64,000 bases of DNA from Lysinibacillus sp. FSL M8-0337 (GCF_038593855.1 NZ_CP151996.1:1488001-1552000), one strand, 5' to 3'. Shown: positions 44,167 to 53,961, counted from the stretch's first letter. Translations and numbers: made by a program. The notes: generated by a model from the letters alone, not told the origin.

Positions 44167-44841
44167 ATGAACAAAAACATTCAAATTGCGATTGACGGAC
44201 CTGCAGGAGCTGGAAAAAGTACAATCGCGAAAATCGTTGCAGAATCACTAGGATTCACGTATATCGATACGGGTGCAATGTATCGAGCAGTTACGTATAA
44301 AGCTATGCAACAAAACATACATTTAGATGATGAAGCAAACTTAGCAGCAATGTTAGCAGTTAGCTCAATTGAATTAAAGCCATCTCCTCAAGGTCAACTT
44401 GTTTTTTTAGACGGCGAAAACGTATCAGATGCAATTCGCTCTAACGAAGTGACATCATCTGTTTCACAAGTAGCTGCACATGCCAAAGTGCGTGAATTGT
44501 TGGTCGCACAGCAGCAAAAACTTGCTGCAAATGGTGGTGTTGTGATGGATGGACGGGATATTGCTACGCATGTGTTAAAAAATGCTGAACTCAAAATCTT
44601 CATGTCTGCTACTGTAGAAGAACGTGCAAGACGTCGTTTTATTGACAATGAAAAAAGAGGGATAGCGTCTTCAATAGAAAAGCTCCAAGAAGAGATTGCT
44701 TTGCGCGACAAAATGGACAGTGAGCGCGAAGCATCGCCACTGATTCAAGCAGCGGATGCTATATTTTTAGACACAACGGAGCTATCAATTGATGCCGCAG
44801 CACAGGCCATTTTAAAATTAGCACAAGAAAAAATGGTATAA
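44167..44841 (+). CDS. cmk: Cytidylate kinase
   Basis: 224 aa. It phosphorylates CMP and dCMP. P-loop GPAGAGKST, then TYIDTGAMYRAVTYKA, VVMDGRDIATHVL and ERARRRFIDN (NMP-binding and lid). The length is the normal bacterial one. GGGAAG lies upstream. It begins the conserved cmk-ypfD-der block. Confidence 0.95.
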   Translation: MNKNIQIAIDGPAGAGKSTIAKIVAESLGFTYIDTGAMYRAVTYKAMQQNIHLDDEANLAAMLAVSSIELKPSPQGQLVFLDGENVSDAIRSNEVTSSVSQVAAHAKVRELLVAQQQKLAANGGVVMDGRDIATHVLKNAELKIFMSATVEERARRRFIDNEKRGIASSIEKLQEEIALRDKMDSEREASPLIQAADAIFLDTTELSIDAAAQAILKLAQEKMV

Positions 44842-44943
44842 ATCCTAAAATTTCAGACATTTTTTGAATTTAAAGGATTTATTTTTGTCTTTGTCTTCAA
44901 TATCGAATAAAATAGTAAGGGAAGATGCGAAGGAGGGTTACAT

Positions 44944-46080
44944 ATGTCTGAAGAAATGAACTATGCAGAACAAACGTTTAACGAAGGTGATATCGTCAAA
45001 GGTATTGCAGAGCAGGTTGATGAAAAAGCGGTAACTGTTTCAATTCCAGGTGCACCGTTTGACGGTATCGTACCAATAAGTGAATTATCGAGCTTACACA
45101 TTGAAAAAGCGTCTGACGCAATCTCCGTTGGGGATGAGTTAGAATTGATGATTACAAAAGTTGAAGAAGGAAACTATGTATTATCAAAACGTAAAGTAGA
45201 TGCCTTAAAAGCATGGGATACACTAGAACAACAATTTGCTGCTGAGGAAGTTTTCGAAGCGGAAGTAAAGGATATTGTTAAAGGTGGTCTTGTTGTTGAT
45301 TTAGGAGTACGTGGCTTCGTTCCGGCATCCTTAGTAGAAGATTATTTTGTTGATGATTTTGAAGATTATAAAGGAAAAGTATTAAACTTTAAAATTGTTG
45401 AGCTAGATAAAGAAAAAAATCGCTTAATTTTATCACATCGAGCTGTAGTTGAATCTGAGAAAGCATCTCAGAAGAAAAATGTCATTAACCAAATTAAAGC
45501 TGGGGATGTATTAGACGGTAAAGTGCAACGGATAGCATCGTTTGGTGCATTTATTGACCTTGGTGGTATCGATGGGCTTGTCCATATCTCACAAGTATCA
45601 CATGAGCATGTAAGTGATGTCAGTGAGGTTTTATCAGAAGGACAAGAAGTGAAAGTGAAAGTTCTTTCGGTAGATCCAGAGAATGAGCGTATCTCATTAT
45701 CCATTAAGGAAACAATTCCTGGACCTTGGTCGAATATTGAAGAGCGTGCAGCGAAAGGCACAGTACTTGTAGGGAAAGTCAAACGCCTTACGTCCTTTGG
45801 TGCTTTTGTAGAAGTGTTCCCAGGTGTGGAAGGCTTAGTGCATATATCGCAAATTGCACACAAACATATTAACACACCACATGAAGCGTTAAAAGAAGCG
45901 CAAGAGGTACAGGTGAAGGTGCTGGATGTTAACGTTGACGAAGGTCGTCTAGCATTAAGTATAAAAGATTTATTGGAAAATCCAGAGGCTGAAGAAGTAA
46001 TCGATTATGAATTACCAGAAGAAAACACAGGTTTCTCTCTTGGTGATGTCATCGGTGATCAACTGAAAAATTTTAAATAG
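44944..46080 (+). CDS. ypfD: S1 RNA-binding domain protein (RpsA homologue YpfD)
   Basis: 378 aa with four S1 domains. GDIVKGIAEQVDEKAVTVSI and VDGLVHISQ-type blocks recur about every 85 residues (EAEVKDIVKGGLVVDLGVRG, GKVQRIASFGAFIDLGGIDG and GKVKRLTSFGAFVEVFPGVEG). It is shorter than the E. coli six-domain ribosomal protein S1, as is usual in Bacillus. It interacts with RNA and ribosomes; it is not a core S1. GGAGGG precedes the ATG. Confidence 0.93.
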   Translation: MSEEMNYAEQTFNEGDIVKGIAEQVDEKAVTVSIPGAPFDGIVPISELSSLHIEKASDAISVGDELELMITKVEEGNYVLSKRKVDALKAWDTLEQQFAAEEVFEAEVKDIVKGGLVVDLGVRGFVPASLVEDYFVDDFEDYKGKVLNFKIVELDKEKNRLILSHRAVVESEKASQKKNVINQIKAGDVLDGKVQRIASFGAFIDLGGIDGLVHISQVSHEHVSDVSEVLSEGQEVKVKVLSVDPENERISLSIKETIPGPWSNIEERAAKGTVLVGKVKRLTSFGAFVEVFPGVEGLVHISQIAHKHINTPHEALKEAQEVQVKVLDVNVDEGRLALSIKDLLENPEAEEVIDYELPEENTGFSLGDVIGDQLKNFK

Positions 46081-46089
46081 TTATGATAT

Positions 46090-46115
46090 GCGAGGATATG
46101 ATGTTGTATCCTCGC
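46090..46115 (+). terminator. Terminator after ypfD
   Basis: GCGAGGATA (46090-46098) pairs with TATCCTCGC (46107-46115), followed by a short T-rich tract. Confidence 0.8.
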
Positions 46116-46166
46116 TTTCGTCTGTCAAAAATAGGCTAATGAAGCCGCATAAAATTTAAATATGCA

Positions 46167-46282
46167 AGCCCCATCACTGCGCTATTAGTGGGTGAGTAAG
46201 TGCTTCTATCTATGGCATCTGCCTGCGAAATGAGTGAAGTTATATCTATCTCGCTGCTACCAGAAGCCTATTTGGTGGGGCT
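46167..46282 (+). ncRNA. Candidate structured RNA or palindromic element upstream of der
   Basis: A 116-base block closes on itself: AGCCCCATCA (46167-46176) pairs with TGGTGGGGCT (46273-46282), 10 bp with one G-T pair; inside, GCTTCT (46202-46207) pairs with AGAAGC (46262-46267), and GGC-ATCT-GCC (46214-46223) makes a small hairpin. It has more G+C than the flanking AT-rich DNA and no open frame. A trans-acting or cis leader RNA, or a mobile palindromic element, are both possible. Confidence 0.4.
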
Positions 46283-46530
46283 ATCCTAGTTTACATGTTT
46301 TGTTGCCGATTCGGTGATACTAAAGCGGGATTGCACGAGCGCAAAAAGAAAATAAGGGAAAACTAAAAATAGTTGAATGATACGCGTAATAAAGAGCACG
46401 CTGGTACGAAAAACAACGATTATGTCGAGCAGAAAGGTAAAAAGTACTCTCCTTGATGGATATGTTATGATATAATGGCATTTTTCGTGTATAATAGCGA
46501 AAGATAAGAAGTTGGAAGGATGAAGTACAG
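46283..46530 (+). promoter_or_regulatory. der upstream region
   Basis: No gene seen. TATGATATAATGG at about 46467-46479 contains a good -10 (TATAAT) for der, and a second TATAATAGC lies near 46492. The ribosome site is GGAAGGA before ATG 46531. Confidence 0.55.
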
Positions 46531-47841
46531 ATGACGAAACCAGTAGTAGCCATCGTAGGTCGTCCGAACGTAGGTAAGTCGACGATTTTTAATCGTATCG
46601 TTGGAGAACGTGTCTCGATTGTAGAAGATATTCCGGGAGTAACACGTGACCGTATTTATAGTTCGGCAGAGTGGTTAACACATGATTTTAATATTATTGA
46701 TACAGGTGGTATCGAAATTGGAGACGAACCGTTTTTAGAACAAATTCGTCAACAAGCAGAGATCGCTATTGAAGAAGCAGACGTTATTATATTTATGACG
46801 AATGGCCGTGAAGGCGTAACAGCAGCAGATGAACAAGTTGCAAAAATTTTATACAAAACAAAAAAGCCTGTCGTTCTTGCTGTTAACAAAATTGATAATC
46901 CGGACATGCGTGAAATGATTTATGATTTTTACGCACTTGGCTTTGGTGAACCTTGGCCAATTTCAGGCTCTCATGGCTTAGGCTTAGGGGATTTATTAGA
47001 TGAGTGTGCAAAACACTTCCCTCAAGAGGATGAAAACCAATATGGCGATGACGTAATTAAATTTTCTTTAATTGGCCGTCCAAATGTCGGGAAATCATCA
47101 CTCGTCAATGCCTTTTTAGGTCAAGAACGCGTTATTGTCAGCAACATTGCAGGTACAACGCGAGATGCAATTGATACACCTTACGAATATGATGGGCATG
47201 AATACGTCATTATTGATACAGCCGGTATGCGTAAAAAAGGAAAAGTGTACGAAACGACAGAAAAATATTCTGTGTTGCGTGCGCTACGTGCCATTGAACG
47301 CTCTGACGTTGTATTAGTTGTTCTGAATGCTGAAGAGGGCATTCAGGAACAGGATAAAAAAATTGCAGGCTATGCACATGAGGCTGGAAAAGCAATTGTT
47401 ATTGTCGTTAACAAATGGGATGCGATTGAAAAAGACGAAAAAACAATGAATGTTTTTACTCAGCAAATCCGTGAGCACTTTTTATTCTTAGACTATGCTC
47501 CAATTATTTTCGTATCAGCCAATACAAAACAACGAGTACATCAAATTTTACCGATTGTGCAGCGCGTAAGTGAAAATCATGCAATGCGTATTCAATCGTC
47601 TATTCTGAATGAAGTGATTGAAGATGCTGTGGCACGTAACCCAGCGCCGACTGACAAAGGTCGCCGTTTACGTATTTACTATGCTACTCAAGTGGCGATT
47701 CAACCACCAACGTTTGTGGTATTCGTCAACGAAACAGAATTAATGCACTTCTCTTATGAGCGATTTTTAGAAAATAGAATTCGTGAAACATTCGATTTTG
47801 AAGGGACGCCAATTCGTTTAATTACACGTGCCCGTGCATAA
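46531..47841 (+). CDS. der: Ribosome biogenesis GTPase Der (EngA)
   Basis: 436 aa with two tandem GTPase domains: [19 protein letters not shown] and NKID in the first; [25 protein letters not shown] and NKWDAIE in the second; then a C-terminal KH-like domain ([19 protein letters not shown]). It is needed for 50S subunit maturation and is essential. Length is normal. Confidence 0.96.
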   Translation: MTKPVVAIVGRPNVGKSTIFNRIVGERVSIVEDIPGVTRDRIYSSAEWLTHDFNIIDTGGIEIGDEPFLEQIRQQAEIAIEEADVIIFMTNGREGVTAADEQVAKILYKTKKPVVLAVNKIDNPDMREMIYDFYALGFGEPWPISGSHGLGLGDLLDECAKHFPQEDENQYGDDVIKFSLIGRPNVGKSSLVNAFLGQERVIVSNIAGTTRDAIDTPYEYDGHEYVIIDTAGMRKKGKVYETTEKYSVLRALRAIERSDVVLVVLNAEEGIQEQDKKIAGYAHEAGKAIVIVVNKWDAIEKDEKTMNVFTQQIREHFLFLDYAPIIFVSANTKQRVHQILPIVQRVSENHAMRIQSSILNEVIEDAVARNPAPTDKGRRLRIYYATQVAIQPPTFVVFVNETELMHFSYERFLENRIRETFDFEGTPIRLITRARA

Positions 47842-47863
47842 TTTAACATATTACACATTCAGT

Positions 47864-47901
47864 ACGCCAACCCGACAATTGTTGTTGGGTGGCGTCTTTT
47901 T
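47864..47901 (+). terminator. Terminator after der
   Basis: ACGCCAACCC pairs with GGGTGGCGT with one bulge, followed by T6. Confidence 0.85.
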
Positions 47902-47999
47902 TCAAAGGACTAGGCTAAATCACTAATTGGTTAAAATATGTGTAGCACACATATGGTCTTTTCGCGATTAACCTGTAAGAATTAAAAGGGGGAATAACA

Positions 48000-49016
48000 A
48001 TGGAACGAGTTTGTGTACTAGGAGCAGGCTCATGGGGATCGGCACTAGCAATGGTACTTGCGGAAAATGGACACGATACGCTTGTCTGGACGCATAGAGC
48101 AGATCAGGCTGAAGAAATTAATGCACAGCATACAAATAAAAAGTATTTACCTGAAACGCTCTTACCGGAGAATTTACATGCAACGAATGATATTGCAAAG
48201 GCAGTAGCACACTCAAATACAATAATTGTAGCAGTGCCAACGAAGGCTATTCGAGAAGTTTGTGAAAAGATGACTGCTACATTAGACAGAAAAGTATTAT
48301 TTGTCCATGTATCAAAGGGAATTGAGCCTGATTCACTAAAACGTATATCTGAAATTTTGGCTGAAAGCTTGCCAACTGAATTTATTGAAGAAATTGTAGT
48401 ACTCTCGGGGCCAAGTCATGCAGAGGAAGTCGTATTGCATCATCCGACAACGATTACGGCAGCTTGTGCCAATATTGAAGCAGCTGAAAAAGTCCAAGAT
48501 TTGTTTATGAATCAATTTTTCCGCGTTTATACGAATGAGGATGTTATAGGCGTAGAAATGGGTGGGGCGTTAAAAAACGTGATAGCGTTAGCGGCAGGCA
48601 TTACAGACGGTCTAAATTATGGTGATAATGCAAAAGCGGCACTAATTACACGTGGACTCGCTGAAATTACGCGCTTAGGTGTCAAAATGGGCGGAAATCC
48701 ATTCACATTTGCGGGACTGACAGGTATGGGTGATTTAATCGTAACATGTACAAGCGTGCATTCTCGTAATTGGCGTGCTGGAAATATGTTAGGTAAAGGC
48801 ATGAAACTGCCAGAAGTACTCGATCAAATGGGAATGGTAGTGGAAGGCGTACGAACAACGAAGGCAGCCTATCAATTGGCGGAAAAATATAATGTGGCAA
48901 TGCCGATTTCAACAGAACTTTATGGTGTATTGTTTAACGATGTAGAGCCAAAAGTGGCGGTTGATGCATTGATGATGCGTATGAAAAAGCGTGAAATTGA
49001 CGAAATGATGCACTAA
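48000..49016 (+). CDS. gpsA: Glycerol-3-phosphate dehydrogenase [NAD(P)+]
   Basis: 338 aa. It makes sn-glycerol-3-phosphate for phospholipid synthesis. The N-terminal nucleotide loop is GAGSWGSALA; VVLSGPSHAEEVV, NVIALAAGITDGLNYGDNAKAAL (with the catalytic lysine preceding, in GGALKNV) and TFAGLTGMGDLIVTCTS are family signatures. AAAGGGGG precedes the ATG. It provides the substrate for PlsX/PlsY-type acyltransferases. Confidence 0.95.
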   Translation: MERVCVLGAGSWGSALAMVLAENGHDTLVWTHRADQAEEINAQHTNKKYLPETLLPENLHATNDIAKAVAHSNTIIVAVPTKAIREVCEKMTATLDRKVLFVHVSKGIEPDSLKRISEILAESLPTEFIEEIVVLSGPSHAEEVVLHHPTTITAACANIEAAEKVQDLFMNQFFRVYTNEDVIGVEMGGALKNVIALAAGITDGLNYGDNAKAALITRGLAEITRLGVKMGGNPFTFAGLTGMGDLIVTCTSVHSRNWRAGNMLGKGMKLPEVLDQMGMVVEGVRTTKAAYQLAEKYNVAMPISTELYGVLFNDVEPKVAVDALMMRMKKREIDEMMH

Positions 49017-49070
49017 ATCACCGTAACGTTCAATTTATTAAACAGCAAGAATTTGTCATGAAATGGACAC

Positions 49071-49109
49071 AAAAAAGGTATCTCAGACACACTGTGAGAT
49101 ACCTTTTTT
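49071..49109 (+). terminator. Terminator after gpsA
   Basis: 15-bp perfect stem (49071-49085 with 49095-49109) ending in T6. Confidence 0.9.
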
Positions 49110-49431
49110 AATTTGAATGGCAAAAGGGAAATATAATTTTTAGTGCTTTACTCATAACTAAACTGTGTAAAAAGTCCTTTAAATGTCCATAATCCTCTCT
49201 CTATTTAGTGAATATATGTTATAATTTCCATGGGGATATAGTTGAATACAGCTGTTGTTTTATTCTGTAATGCATTTCTTAAATTTCATTAGTATATCAA
49301 AAAAATAGTATTTTCAAATAAGTCTTTATGCTATTTTCTTTTTTGCTACAGCGCCATTTCTTTTTTGAAGTTGCCCATAGTATAATAAACGTTGATTGTC
49401 TCGTGTCATTGAAGAAAGGTGGTAGACTAAA
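49110..49431 (+). other. Gene-free region before yphE
   Basis: AT-rich with no supported frame. TATAAT-like boxes occur at about 49219 and 49382, the second close enough to serve yphE. The ribosome site is AAAGGTGG. Confidence 0.5.
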
Positions 49432-49641
49432 ATGGGTCCGTTAGCACATATGCCTGCACTAGATGTCATGTGGGTATCTTTTTATTGTATCGGCTTTATG
49501 ATTTTGTCGGTTGGTTTAATTTATTTAGGCCGCAATAAAATTTCAAATGGTTTTTTACGTACAATCGTAAATTTATTAGCATACATACTGTTTGGACTTG
49601 GAACATTTTTAATGGTACTTATTATTGCCACATGGCCTTAA
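49432..49641 (+). CDS. yphE: DUF2768 small membrane protein (YphE)
   Basis: 69 aa with two transmembrane helices (about residues 12-32 and 44-66) joined by RNKISNGFLR. It belongs to the DUF2768 family, found in spore formers and equivalent in position to B. subtilis YphE between gpsA and spoIVA. Function unknown; a sporulation role is likely from context. It is followed 19 bases later by the lipoprotein gene. Confidence 0.85.
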   Translation: MGPLAHMPALDVMWVSFYCIGFMILSVGLIYLGRNKISNGFLRTIVNLLAYILFGLGTFLMVLIIATWP

Positions 49642-49660
49642 AAAGGAGGAAGAACGTGTT

Positions 49661-50449
49661 ATGAAAAAACTAAATGCTTTTCTTTTAACAGTGGCAATTG
49701 CCGTATTGTTAGGGGGCTGTGCCTATCCTGAGGAAGAAAAAGCCGCAAACCAAGTACCAGATGTCGACCAATTAGCAGCCGTACAACGTGCTGTCAATGA
49801 ATATCGTGAAGCGACTGGTGGCCTTGTGCCAATTAAAAACAGTGAAATGGATACAGATATTTATATAAAATATTTAATCGATTTTGAAAAGCTTATGCCA
49901 AAATATATTGCTCAAATTCCTGGGAATGCCTATGAAAAGGGCGGTATTTATCAATACATTATTTGGGATCCAGAAAACAGTGCCGAAGTTAAATTAGTAG
50001 ACTTAAACTCTGCTGAGCGCATGCGAGAGATTAATATTCGAAAATTGGGTACGCAATATATCCCGACTAAGGGTGCAATTGCCGATAATGTGTACCAAAT
50101 TAACTTTGAAAAATTAGGCTATAAATCAGAAGTGACGGTGAAAAGTCCGTATTCAGGTGCTGAATTACCAATTTTTATGACTGGTGATGGCGAAATGCAT
50201 GTGGATTATTCCATTGATTTAGGCCAACTTTTAAAAGAAGACAAGCCAGATGTGAAACCAGGGGATGATATTCGTCAATTGCTTGTCGAAAAGTATCCTG
50301 TTGTTCCAGCTTATTCAGTGCCCTATACTGTGGATGAAAACGGAGAGCCAACTTATATGATGGATGCCTATCAAGCGGATGTCAAAAAAGCTAAGGAAGA
50401 AGCTAAAGCAGCGCAAGAAGAAGAAAGCAAAGCTACTGAATCAAAATAA
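49661..50449 (+). CDS. yphF: Sporulation-associated lipoprotein YphF
   Basis: 262 aa. Signal with lipobox LGGC (Cys20), followed by a soluble domain (VDQLAAVQRAVNEYREATGG, YIKYLIDFEKLMPKYIAQIP) and an Ala/Glu/Lys tail (about 240-262). It matches YphF by position and by the repeated PSYT-like loops. Function unknown. Start at ATG 49661, after AAGGAGG; the upstream frame opening within yphE has no site. Confidence 0.85.
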   Translation: MKKLNAFLLTVAIAVLLGGCAYPEEEKAANQVPDVDQLAAVQRAVNEYREATGGLVPIKNSEMDTDIYIKYLIDFEKLMPKYIAQIPGNAYEKGGIYQYIIWDPENSAEVKLVDLNSAERMREINIRKLGTQYIPTKGAIADNVYQINFEKLGYKSEVTVKSPYSGAELPIFMTGDGEMHVDYSIDLGQLLKEDKPDVKPGDDIRQLLVEKYPVVPAYSVPYTVDENGEPTYMMDAYQADVKKAKEEAKAAQEEESKATESK

Positions 50450-50457
50450 GTTTTTCA

Positions 50458-50499
50458 CCCCAATCATTAGATGTTGGTCTAATGATTGGGGATTTTTTT
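50458..50499 (+). terminator. Terminator after yphF
   Basis: 14-bp perfect stem (50458-50471 with 50478-50491) followed by T8. Confidence 0.93.
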
Positions 50500-50502
50500 T
50501 AT

Positions 50503-50528
50503 GTGCCAGTCACTCAAACAATTCTCAT
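50503..50528 (+). repeat. 25-bp dispersed repeat, copy C
   Basis: GTGCCAGTCAC followed by TCAAACAATTCTCA, in the gap between the yphF terminator and the spoIVA promoter, in the same orientation as copies A and B. Confidence 0.65.
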
Positions 50529-50534
50529 ACATTT

Positions 50535-50563
50535 TCATATTTATCTGCATGGGCGCATATAGT
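50535..50563 (+). promoter_or_regulatory. Sigma-E-type promoter of spoIVA
   Basis: -35 TCATATT (50535-50541), 14-base spacer, -10 CATATAGT (50556-50563). This fits the sigma-E consensus (about KMATATT, 14-15 bases, CATAYAMT). spoIVA is transcribed by sigma-E in the B. subtilis mother cell. Confidence 0.78.
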
Positions 50564-50593
50564 GAAAAAGCGTAGATAAAGGAGGCAGAAACC

Positions 50594-52072
50594 TTGAGTG
50601 AAGCAGTATTTAAAGAAATTGCAGAGCGCACAAATGGCGATGTTTATATTGGTGTTGTTGGTCCAGTTCGGGTAGGTAAATCAACATTTGTAAAAAAAGT
50701 AATGGAAGCTGTAGTATTGCCGAATATTGTGGATGATACAGAAAGAATGCGAGCACAGGACGAGCTGCCACAAAGCTCGCCAGGCCCAGTTATCATGACT
50801 GCTGAGCCGAAGTTTGTGCCTGCCCAAGCGACTCGTATTGCGGTTGGCGAAGATGAAATGACATTCCAAATACGCTTAGCGGATTGCGTCGGTTATGTGA
50901 TTGATGGTACAAAGGGCTATGAGGATGAAAATGGTCCGAAATACGTGCATACACCTTGGCATACGGAGCCGATCCCTTTCCAGGAAGCAGCAAAAATCGG
51001 TACAGATAAAGTAATTCGTGACCATGCGAATATCGGGATTGTTGTGACAACAGATGGAACAGTTAATGGTATCAGCCGCCGTGCTGCTGAAAAAGCGGAA
51101 GAAGAAATTGTTGCGCAATTAACCGAAATTGGCAAGCCTTTTGTCATTGTGTTAAATTGTCAAATGCCCGCAAGAGAAGAAACGGTACAGCTTCGAAATG
51201 AGCTATTTGAACGTTATAATGTTCCAGTAATTGCGATTTCAATCGATCAAATGCGTGCTTCAGATATTCAATATATTTTACAAGAGGCATTATTTGAGTT
51301 TCCAATTCGGACGATTGAGGTTGAAAAACCAGATTGGCTCGACGTCCTTGATGCTACCCATCCGCTAAACGTGGCATTAATTGATTCGATGGAAGAAGTG
51401 CTTTCGTCTGTTATGAAAATTAGAGACGTGCAACAAGCTTCTGATGCCTTTAAAGCGATTGATTTTATCGATCAAAGTGAAGTGGTGCATGTTGATTCAG
51501 GAATCGGTACAGCAGTTATTCGTGTGTCATTACAAGGTGAATTATATAAAGCAGTTTGTAATGAATGGTTAGATGAGCCGATTGAGTCAAAACGAGATTG
51601 GTTGTTATTTATAAAAGAGGCTGCTGAAGCAAAAGAAGCCCAAAAACGCTTTAAAGATGCCATTACTGAAGCAGATAATAGTGGTTATGGCGTAACATTG
51701 CCAATGATGCAAGAATTCGAACCAACTGCTCCAGAACTAATTAAACAAAATAATTTCTACGGCGTACGTATGAAAGCAAAAGCGCCATCTTATCATATTA
51801 TACGTGTTGATATGGAATCAGAATTTGCGCCACTTATTGGTTCTGAATTCCACAGTCAGCAGTTACTAAAGGATTTAAATCATGCCTATTTACATGATCG
51901 TGAGGCACTTTGGCAAACACAACTTTTCGGTACGCCGTTGCATGAAGTGTTAAAAGAGGGCATACGCTATAAAATGAATGCAGTACCACCTACAGCTAAA
52001 AAACGTATGCGCCAAACAATTGAGCGTATGGTGAATGAAGGTGATAGAGGATTAGTGACATTTATTTTATAG
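50594..52072 (+). CDS. spoIVA: Spore coat morphogenetic ATPase SpoIVA
   Basis: 492 aa. It polymerises on the forespore surface as the base layer of the coat, using ATP. Walker A is GPVRVGKST; the N-terminus (FKEIAERTNGDVYIGVVGP) is nearly the Bacillus sequence, and the C-terminus ends in the conserved GDRGLVTFIL, required for localisation. The start is TTG 50594, after AAAGGAGG. A sigma-E promoter lies upstream. Strong marker of an endospore former. Confidence 0.97.
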   Translation: MSEAVFKEIAERTNGDVYIGVVGPVRVGKSTFVKKVMEAVVLPNIVDDTERMRAQDELPQSSPGPVIMTAEPKFVPAQATRIAVGEDEMTFQIRLADCVGYVIDGTKGYEDENGPKYVHTPWHTEPIPFQEAAKIGTDKVIRDHANIGIVVTTDGTVNGISRRAAEKAEEEIVAQLTEIGKPFVIVLNCQMPAREETVQLRNELFERYNVPVIAISIDQMRASDIQYILQEALFEFPIRTIEVEKPDWLDVLDATHPLNVALIDSMEEVLSSVMKIRDVQQASDAFKAIDFIDQSEVVHVDSGIGTAVIRVSLQGELYKAVCNEWLDEPIESKRDWLLFIKEAAEAKEAQKRFKDAITEADNSGYGVTLPMMQEFEPTAPELIKQNNFYGVRMKAKAPSYHIIRVDMESEFAPLIGSEFHSQQLLKDLNHAYLHDREALWQTQLFGTPLHEVLKEGIRYKMNAVPPTAKKRMRQTIERMVNEGDRGLVTFIL

Positions 52073-52107
52073 AGATAAAATGGAAAATACTGAGCAAAAA
52101 AATAGTG

Positions 52108-52139
52108 CAGGACTATTCGTATTTATGCGAAAAGTCCTG
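52108..52139 (+). terminator. Terminator after spoIVA
   Basis: CAGGACT pairs with AGTCCTG across an 18-base loop, followed by a T-rich tract. Confidence 0.75.
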
Positions 52140-52271
52140 TTATTTTTGTTTTTTGGGTGAAAAACGCATTTTTTGGTTATAATCATGAATGAATACAGTT
52201 GCGTCGCGGTTTTCTATGTGTTACTCTTTTTACAGAATTGGTTCATGACCCTTTGAGAGGAGGTGAATGGT

Positions 52272-52544
52272 GTGAATAAAACAGAATTAGTAAACTCTGT
52301 TGCTGAAGCTGCAGGTCTTTCTAAAAAAGACGCTTCTAAAGCAGTTGAAGCTGTATTTGATACAATTCAAGATGCTCTTGCAAAGGGTGACAAAGTACAA
52401 TTAATTGGTTTTGGTAACTTTGAAGTACGTGAACGTGCGGCTCGTAAAGGTCGTAATCCACAAACTGGTAAAGAAATCGAAATCGCTGCTAGCAAGGTAC
52501 CTGCTTTCAAACCAGGTAAAGCGCTTAAAGATGCTGTAAAATAA
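52272..52544 (+). CDS. hbs: DNA-binding protein HU
   Basis: 90 aa. The main nucleoid protein: [58 protein letters not shown]. It forms a homodimer that bends DNA. The start is GTG 52272, after GAGGAGGTG; an ATG three codons earlier lies inside the ribosome site and would not fit the family N-terminus. Strong promoter expected (TTATAATC at about 52176). Confidence 0.97.
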   Translation: MNKTELVNSVAEAAGLSKKDASKAVEAVFDTIQDALAKGDKVQLIGFGNFEVRERAARKGRNPQTGKEIEIAASKVPAFKPGKALKDAVK

Positions 52545-52564
52545 TACACGTCTAGTAGTTACAT

Positions 52565-52602
52565 AGAGCAGTCTTCATGTAAACGAGCATGAGGGCTGCT
52601 CT
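52565..52602 (+). terminator. Terminator after hbs
   Basis: 15-position stem with two G-T pairs (52565-52579 with 52588-52602) followed by T5. Confidence 0.85.
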
Positions 52603-53004
52603 TTTTAACTTAATTTATAAAATGGCTTTTAGCAGTAATACATGAAATCGTTTTACTAAGATTTGTATACATAGCATGATGAACGAAAACGATAATTTGC
52701 TTCACCAGAAGTCGTCTTTCGCTAAAAACGAGGATAAATGCCAAATAGGAACTGATTAGAGCAAGCATTCCATCAAAGATTGAATCAAGTTAAACGCTTT
52801 AGAAGGATACATAGAATTTAAAAGGAGCTTTTTGAGCAAACTTGAATATAAAATTTGGAAACAATTATGGCAGTCAATGCCTAATTACAGAAGTTATGTT
52901 GAATTTCTTTTAATTCAAGTAAGTCGTTTTGCGCTTAACTTTTGGATATGCTACGATGCATAGGGAAATGTGTAATGTTTTGATACGCAGGAGGGTTTTT
53001 ACGA
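52603..53004 (+). other. hbs-folE intergenic region
   Basis: About 400 bases, AT-rich. No promoter stands out clearly; AGGAGGG precedes folE at 52990. One possible small gene is listed separately at 52832-52963. Confidence 0.5.
52832..52963 (+). CDS. Possible 43-aa peptide upstream of folE
   Basis: TTG start 4 bases after AAAGGAG, then SKLEYKIWKQLWQSMPNYRS and a hydrophobic middle, stop at 52961-52963. The spacing is short and the N-terminus is unproven, so this may be chance. I do not recognise a family. Confidence 0.25.
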   Translation: MSKLEYKIWKQLWQSMPNYRSYVEFLLIQVSRFALNFWICYDA

Positions 53005-53574
53005 ATGTCGAATGTAGATTTATTGAAAATAGAAGAAGCAGTGAAAATGATTTTAGAAGCTGTGGGCGAAGATGTGAATCGTGAAGGATTACTCGATACA
53101 CCAAAACGAGTTGCTAAAATGTATGCTGAAATGTTTAGTGGCTTACATGAAGATGCGAAAGATTATTTCAAAACGGTTTTCCATGAGGATCATGAAGAAC
53201 TAGTGCTTGTAAAAGATATCCCATTTTACTCAATGTGTGAGCATCATCTAGTGCCATTTTACGGCAAAGCACATGTCGCTTACATACCAAACGACGGCAT
53301 TGTAGCGGGACTAAGTAAATTAGGCCGCGCGGTGGAAACGATTGCACGTCGTCCGCAATTACAAGAACGAATTACATCATCAGTAGCCGATACGATTATG
53401 GACATGCTATCTCCTAAAGGGGTTTATGTCGTAATTGAAGCAGAACATATGTGTATGACTATGCGTGGACTGAAAAAGCCTGGATCTAAAACGGTAACGT
53501 CAGTGGCACGTGGCATTTATGAACAAGATGAGGTAAAACGTAGAGAAGTCTTGTCATTTATTCAAATGTCTTAA
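53005..53574 (+). CDS. folE: GTP cyclohydrolase I FolE (MtrA)
   Basis: 189 aa. First enzyme of folate synthesis, converting GTP to dihydroneopterin triphosphate. Zinc and catalytic residues are present: [20 protein letters not shown] (Cys, His-His) and [15 protein letters not shown] (Cys). The next gene is mtrB, as in B. subtilis, where folE is called mtrA. GGAGGG precedes the ATG. Confidence 0.96.
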   Translation: MSNVDLLKIEEAVKMILEAVGEDVNREGLLDTPKRVAKMYAEMFSGLHEDAKDYFKTVFHEDHEELVLVKDIPFYSMCEHHLVPFYGKAHVAYIPNDGIVAGLSKLGRAVETIARRPQLQERITSSVADTIMDMLSPKGVYVVIEAEHMCMTMRGLKKPGSKTVTSVARGIYEQDEVKRREVLSFIQMS

Positions 53575-53637
53575 ACTGCATGTCTAATTATGTTATGATG
53601 GACTAAGAATTTGTCGGATTTAAGGAGTGTACAGACA

Positions 53638-53856
53638 ATGGCGCAAGATTATATAGTAATACAGGCAGAAGAAGATGGTGTACATGTAATTGGCTTAACA
53701 CGTGGTACAGATACAAAATTCCATCATTCTGAAAAATTAGATGCAGGGGAAGTAATGATTGCTCAATTTACCGAGCATACATCTGCCATGAAAATTCGTG
53801 GCAAAGCACAAATCCATACAGCACATGGTATTATCCAAAGTGAAGGTAAAAAGTAG
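53638..53856 (+). CDS. mtrB: trp RNA-binding attenuation protein TRAP
   Basis: 72 aa. TRAP forms an 11-mer ring that, with tryptophan bound, wraps leader RNA carrying GAG/TAG repeats and terminates trp operon transcription. The core [19 protein letters not shown] and [20 protein letters not shown] contain the Trp pocket and the RNA-binding Lys/Glu/Arg edge. I start at ATG 53638, after AAGGAG; the earlier frame opening has no site. Its trp targets are outside the window. Confidence 0.96.
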   Translation: MAQDYIVIQAEEDGVHVIGLTRGTDTKFHHSEKLDAGEVMIAQFTEHTSAMKIRGKAQIHTAHGIIQSEGKK

Positions 53857-53961
53857 CATAGTCATGTAAATTAGCTTCCATCGGTAGAGTCAACATACAG
53901 TGCTGGTGACTGGTTAGTTATAATCTGCAGATGTGCCGAACGCATATGAAAAAAGTAATAT

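Noticed and set aside
46167-46282. tRNA, T-box or known riboswitch
   Set aside because: No T-loop, anticodon arm or T-box sequence; the arms do not match a known class. Kept only as a candidate structured element.
50681-51147. Minus-strand frames inside spoIVA
   Set aside because: Shadows of a well-conserved gene with a known N-terminus and length.
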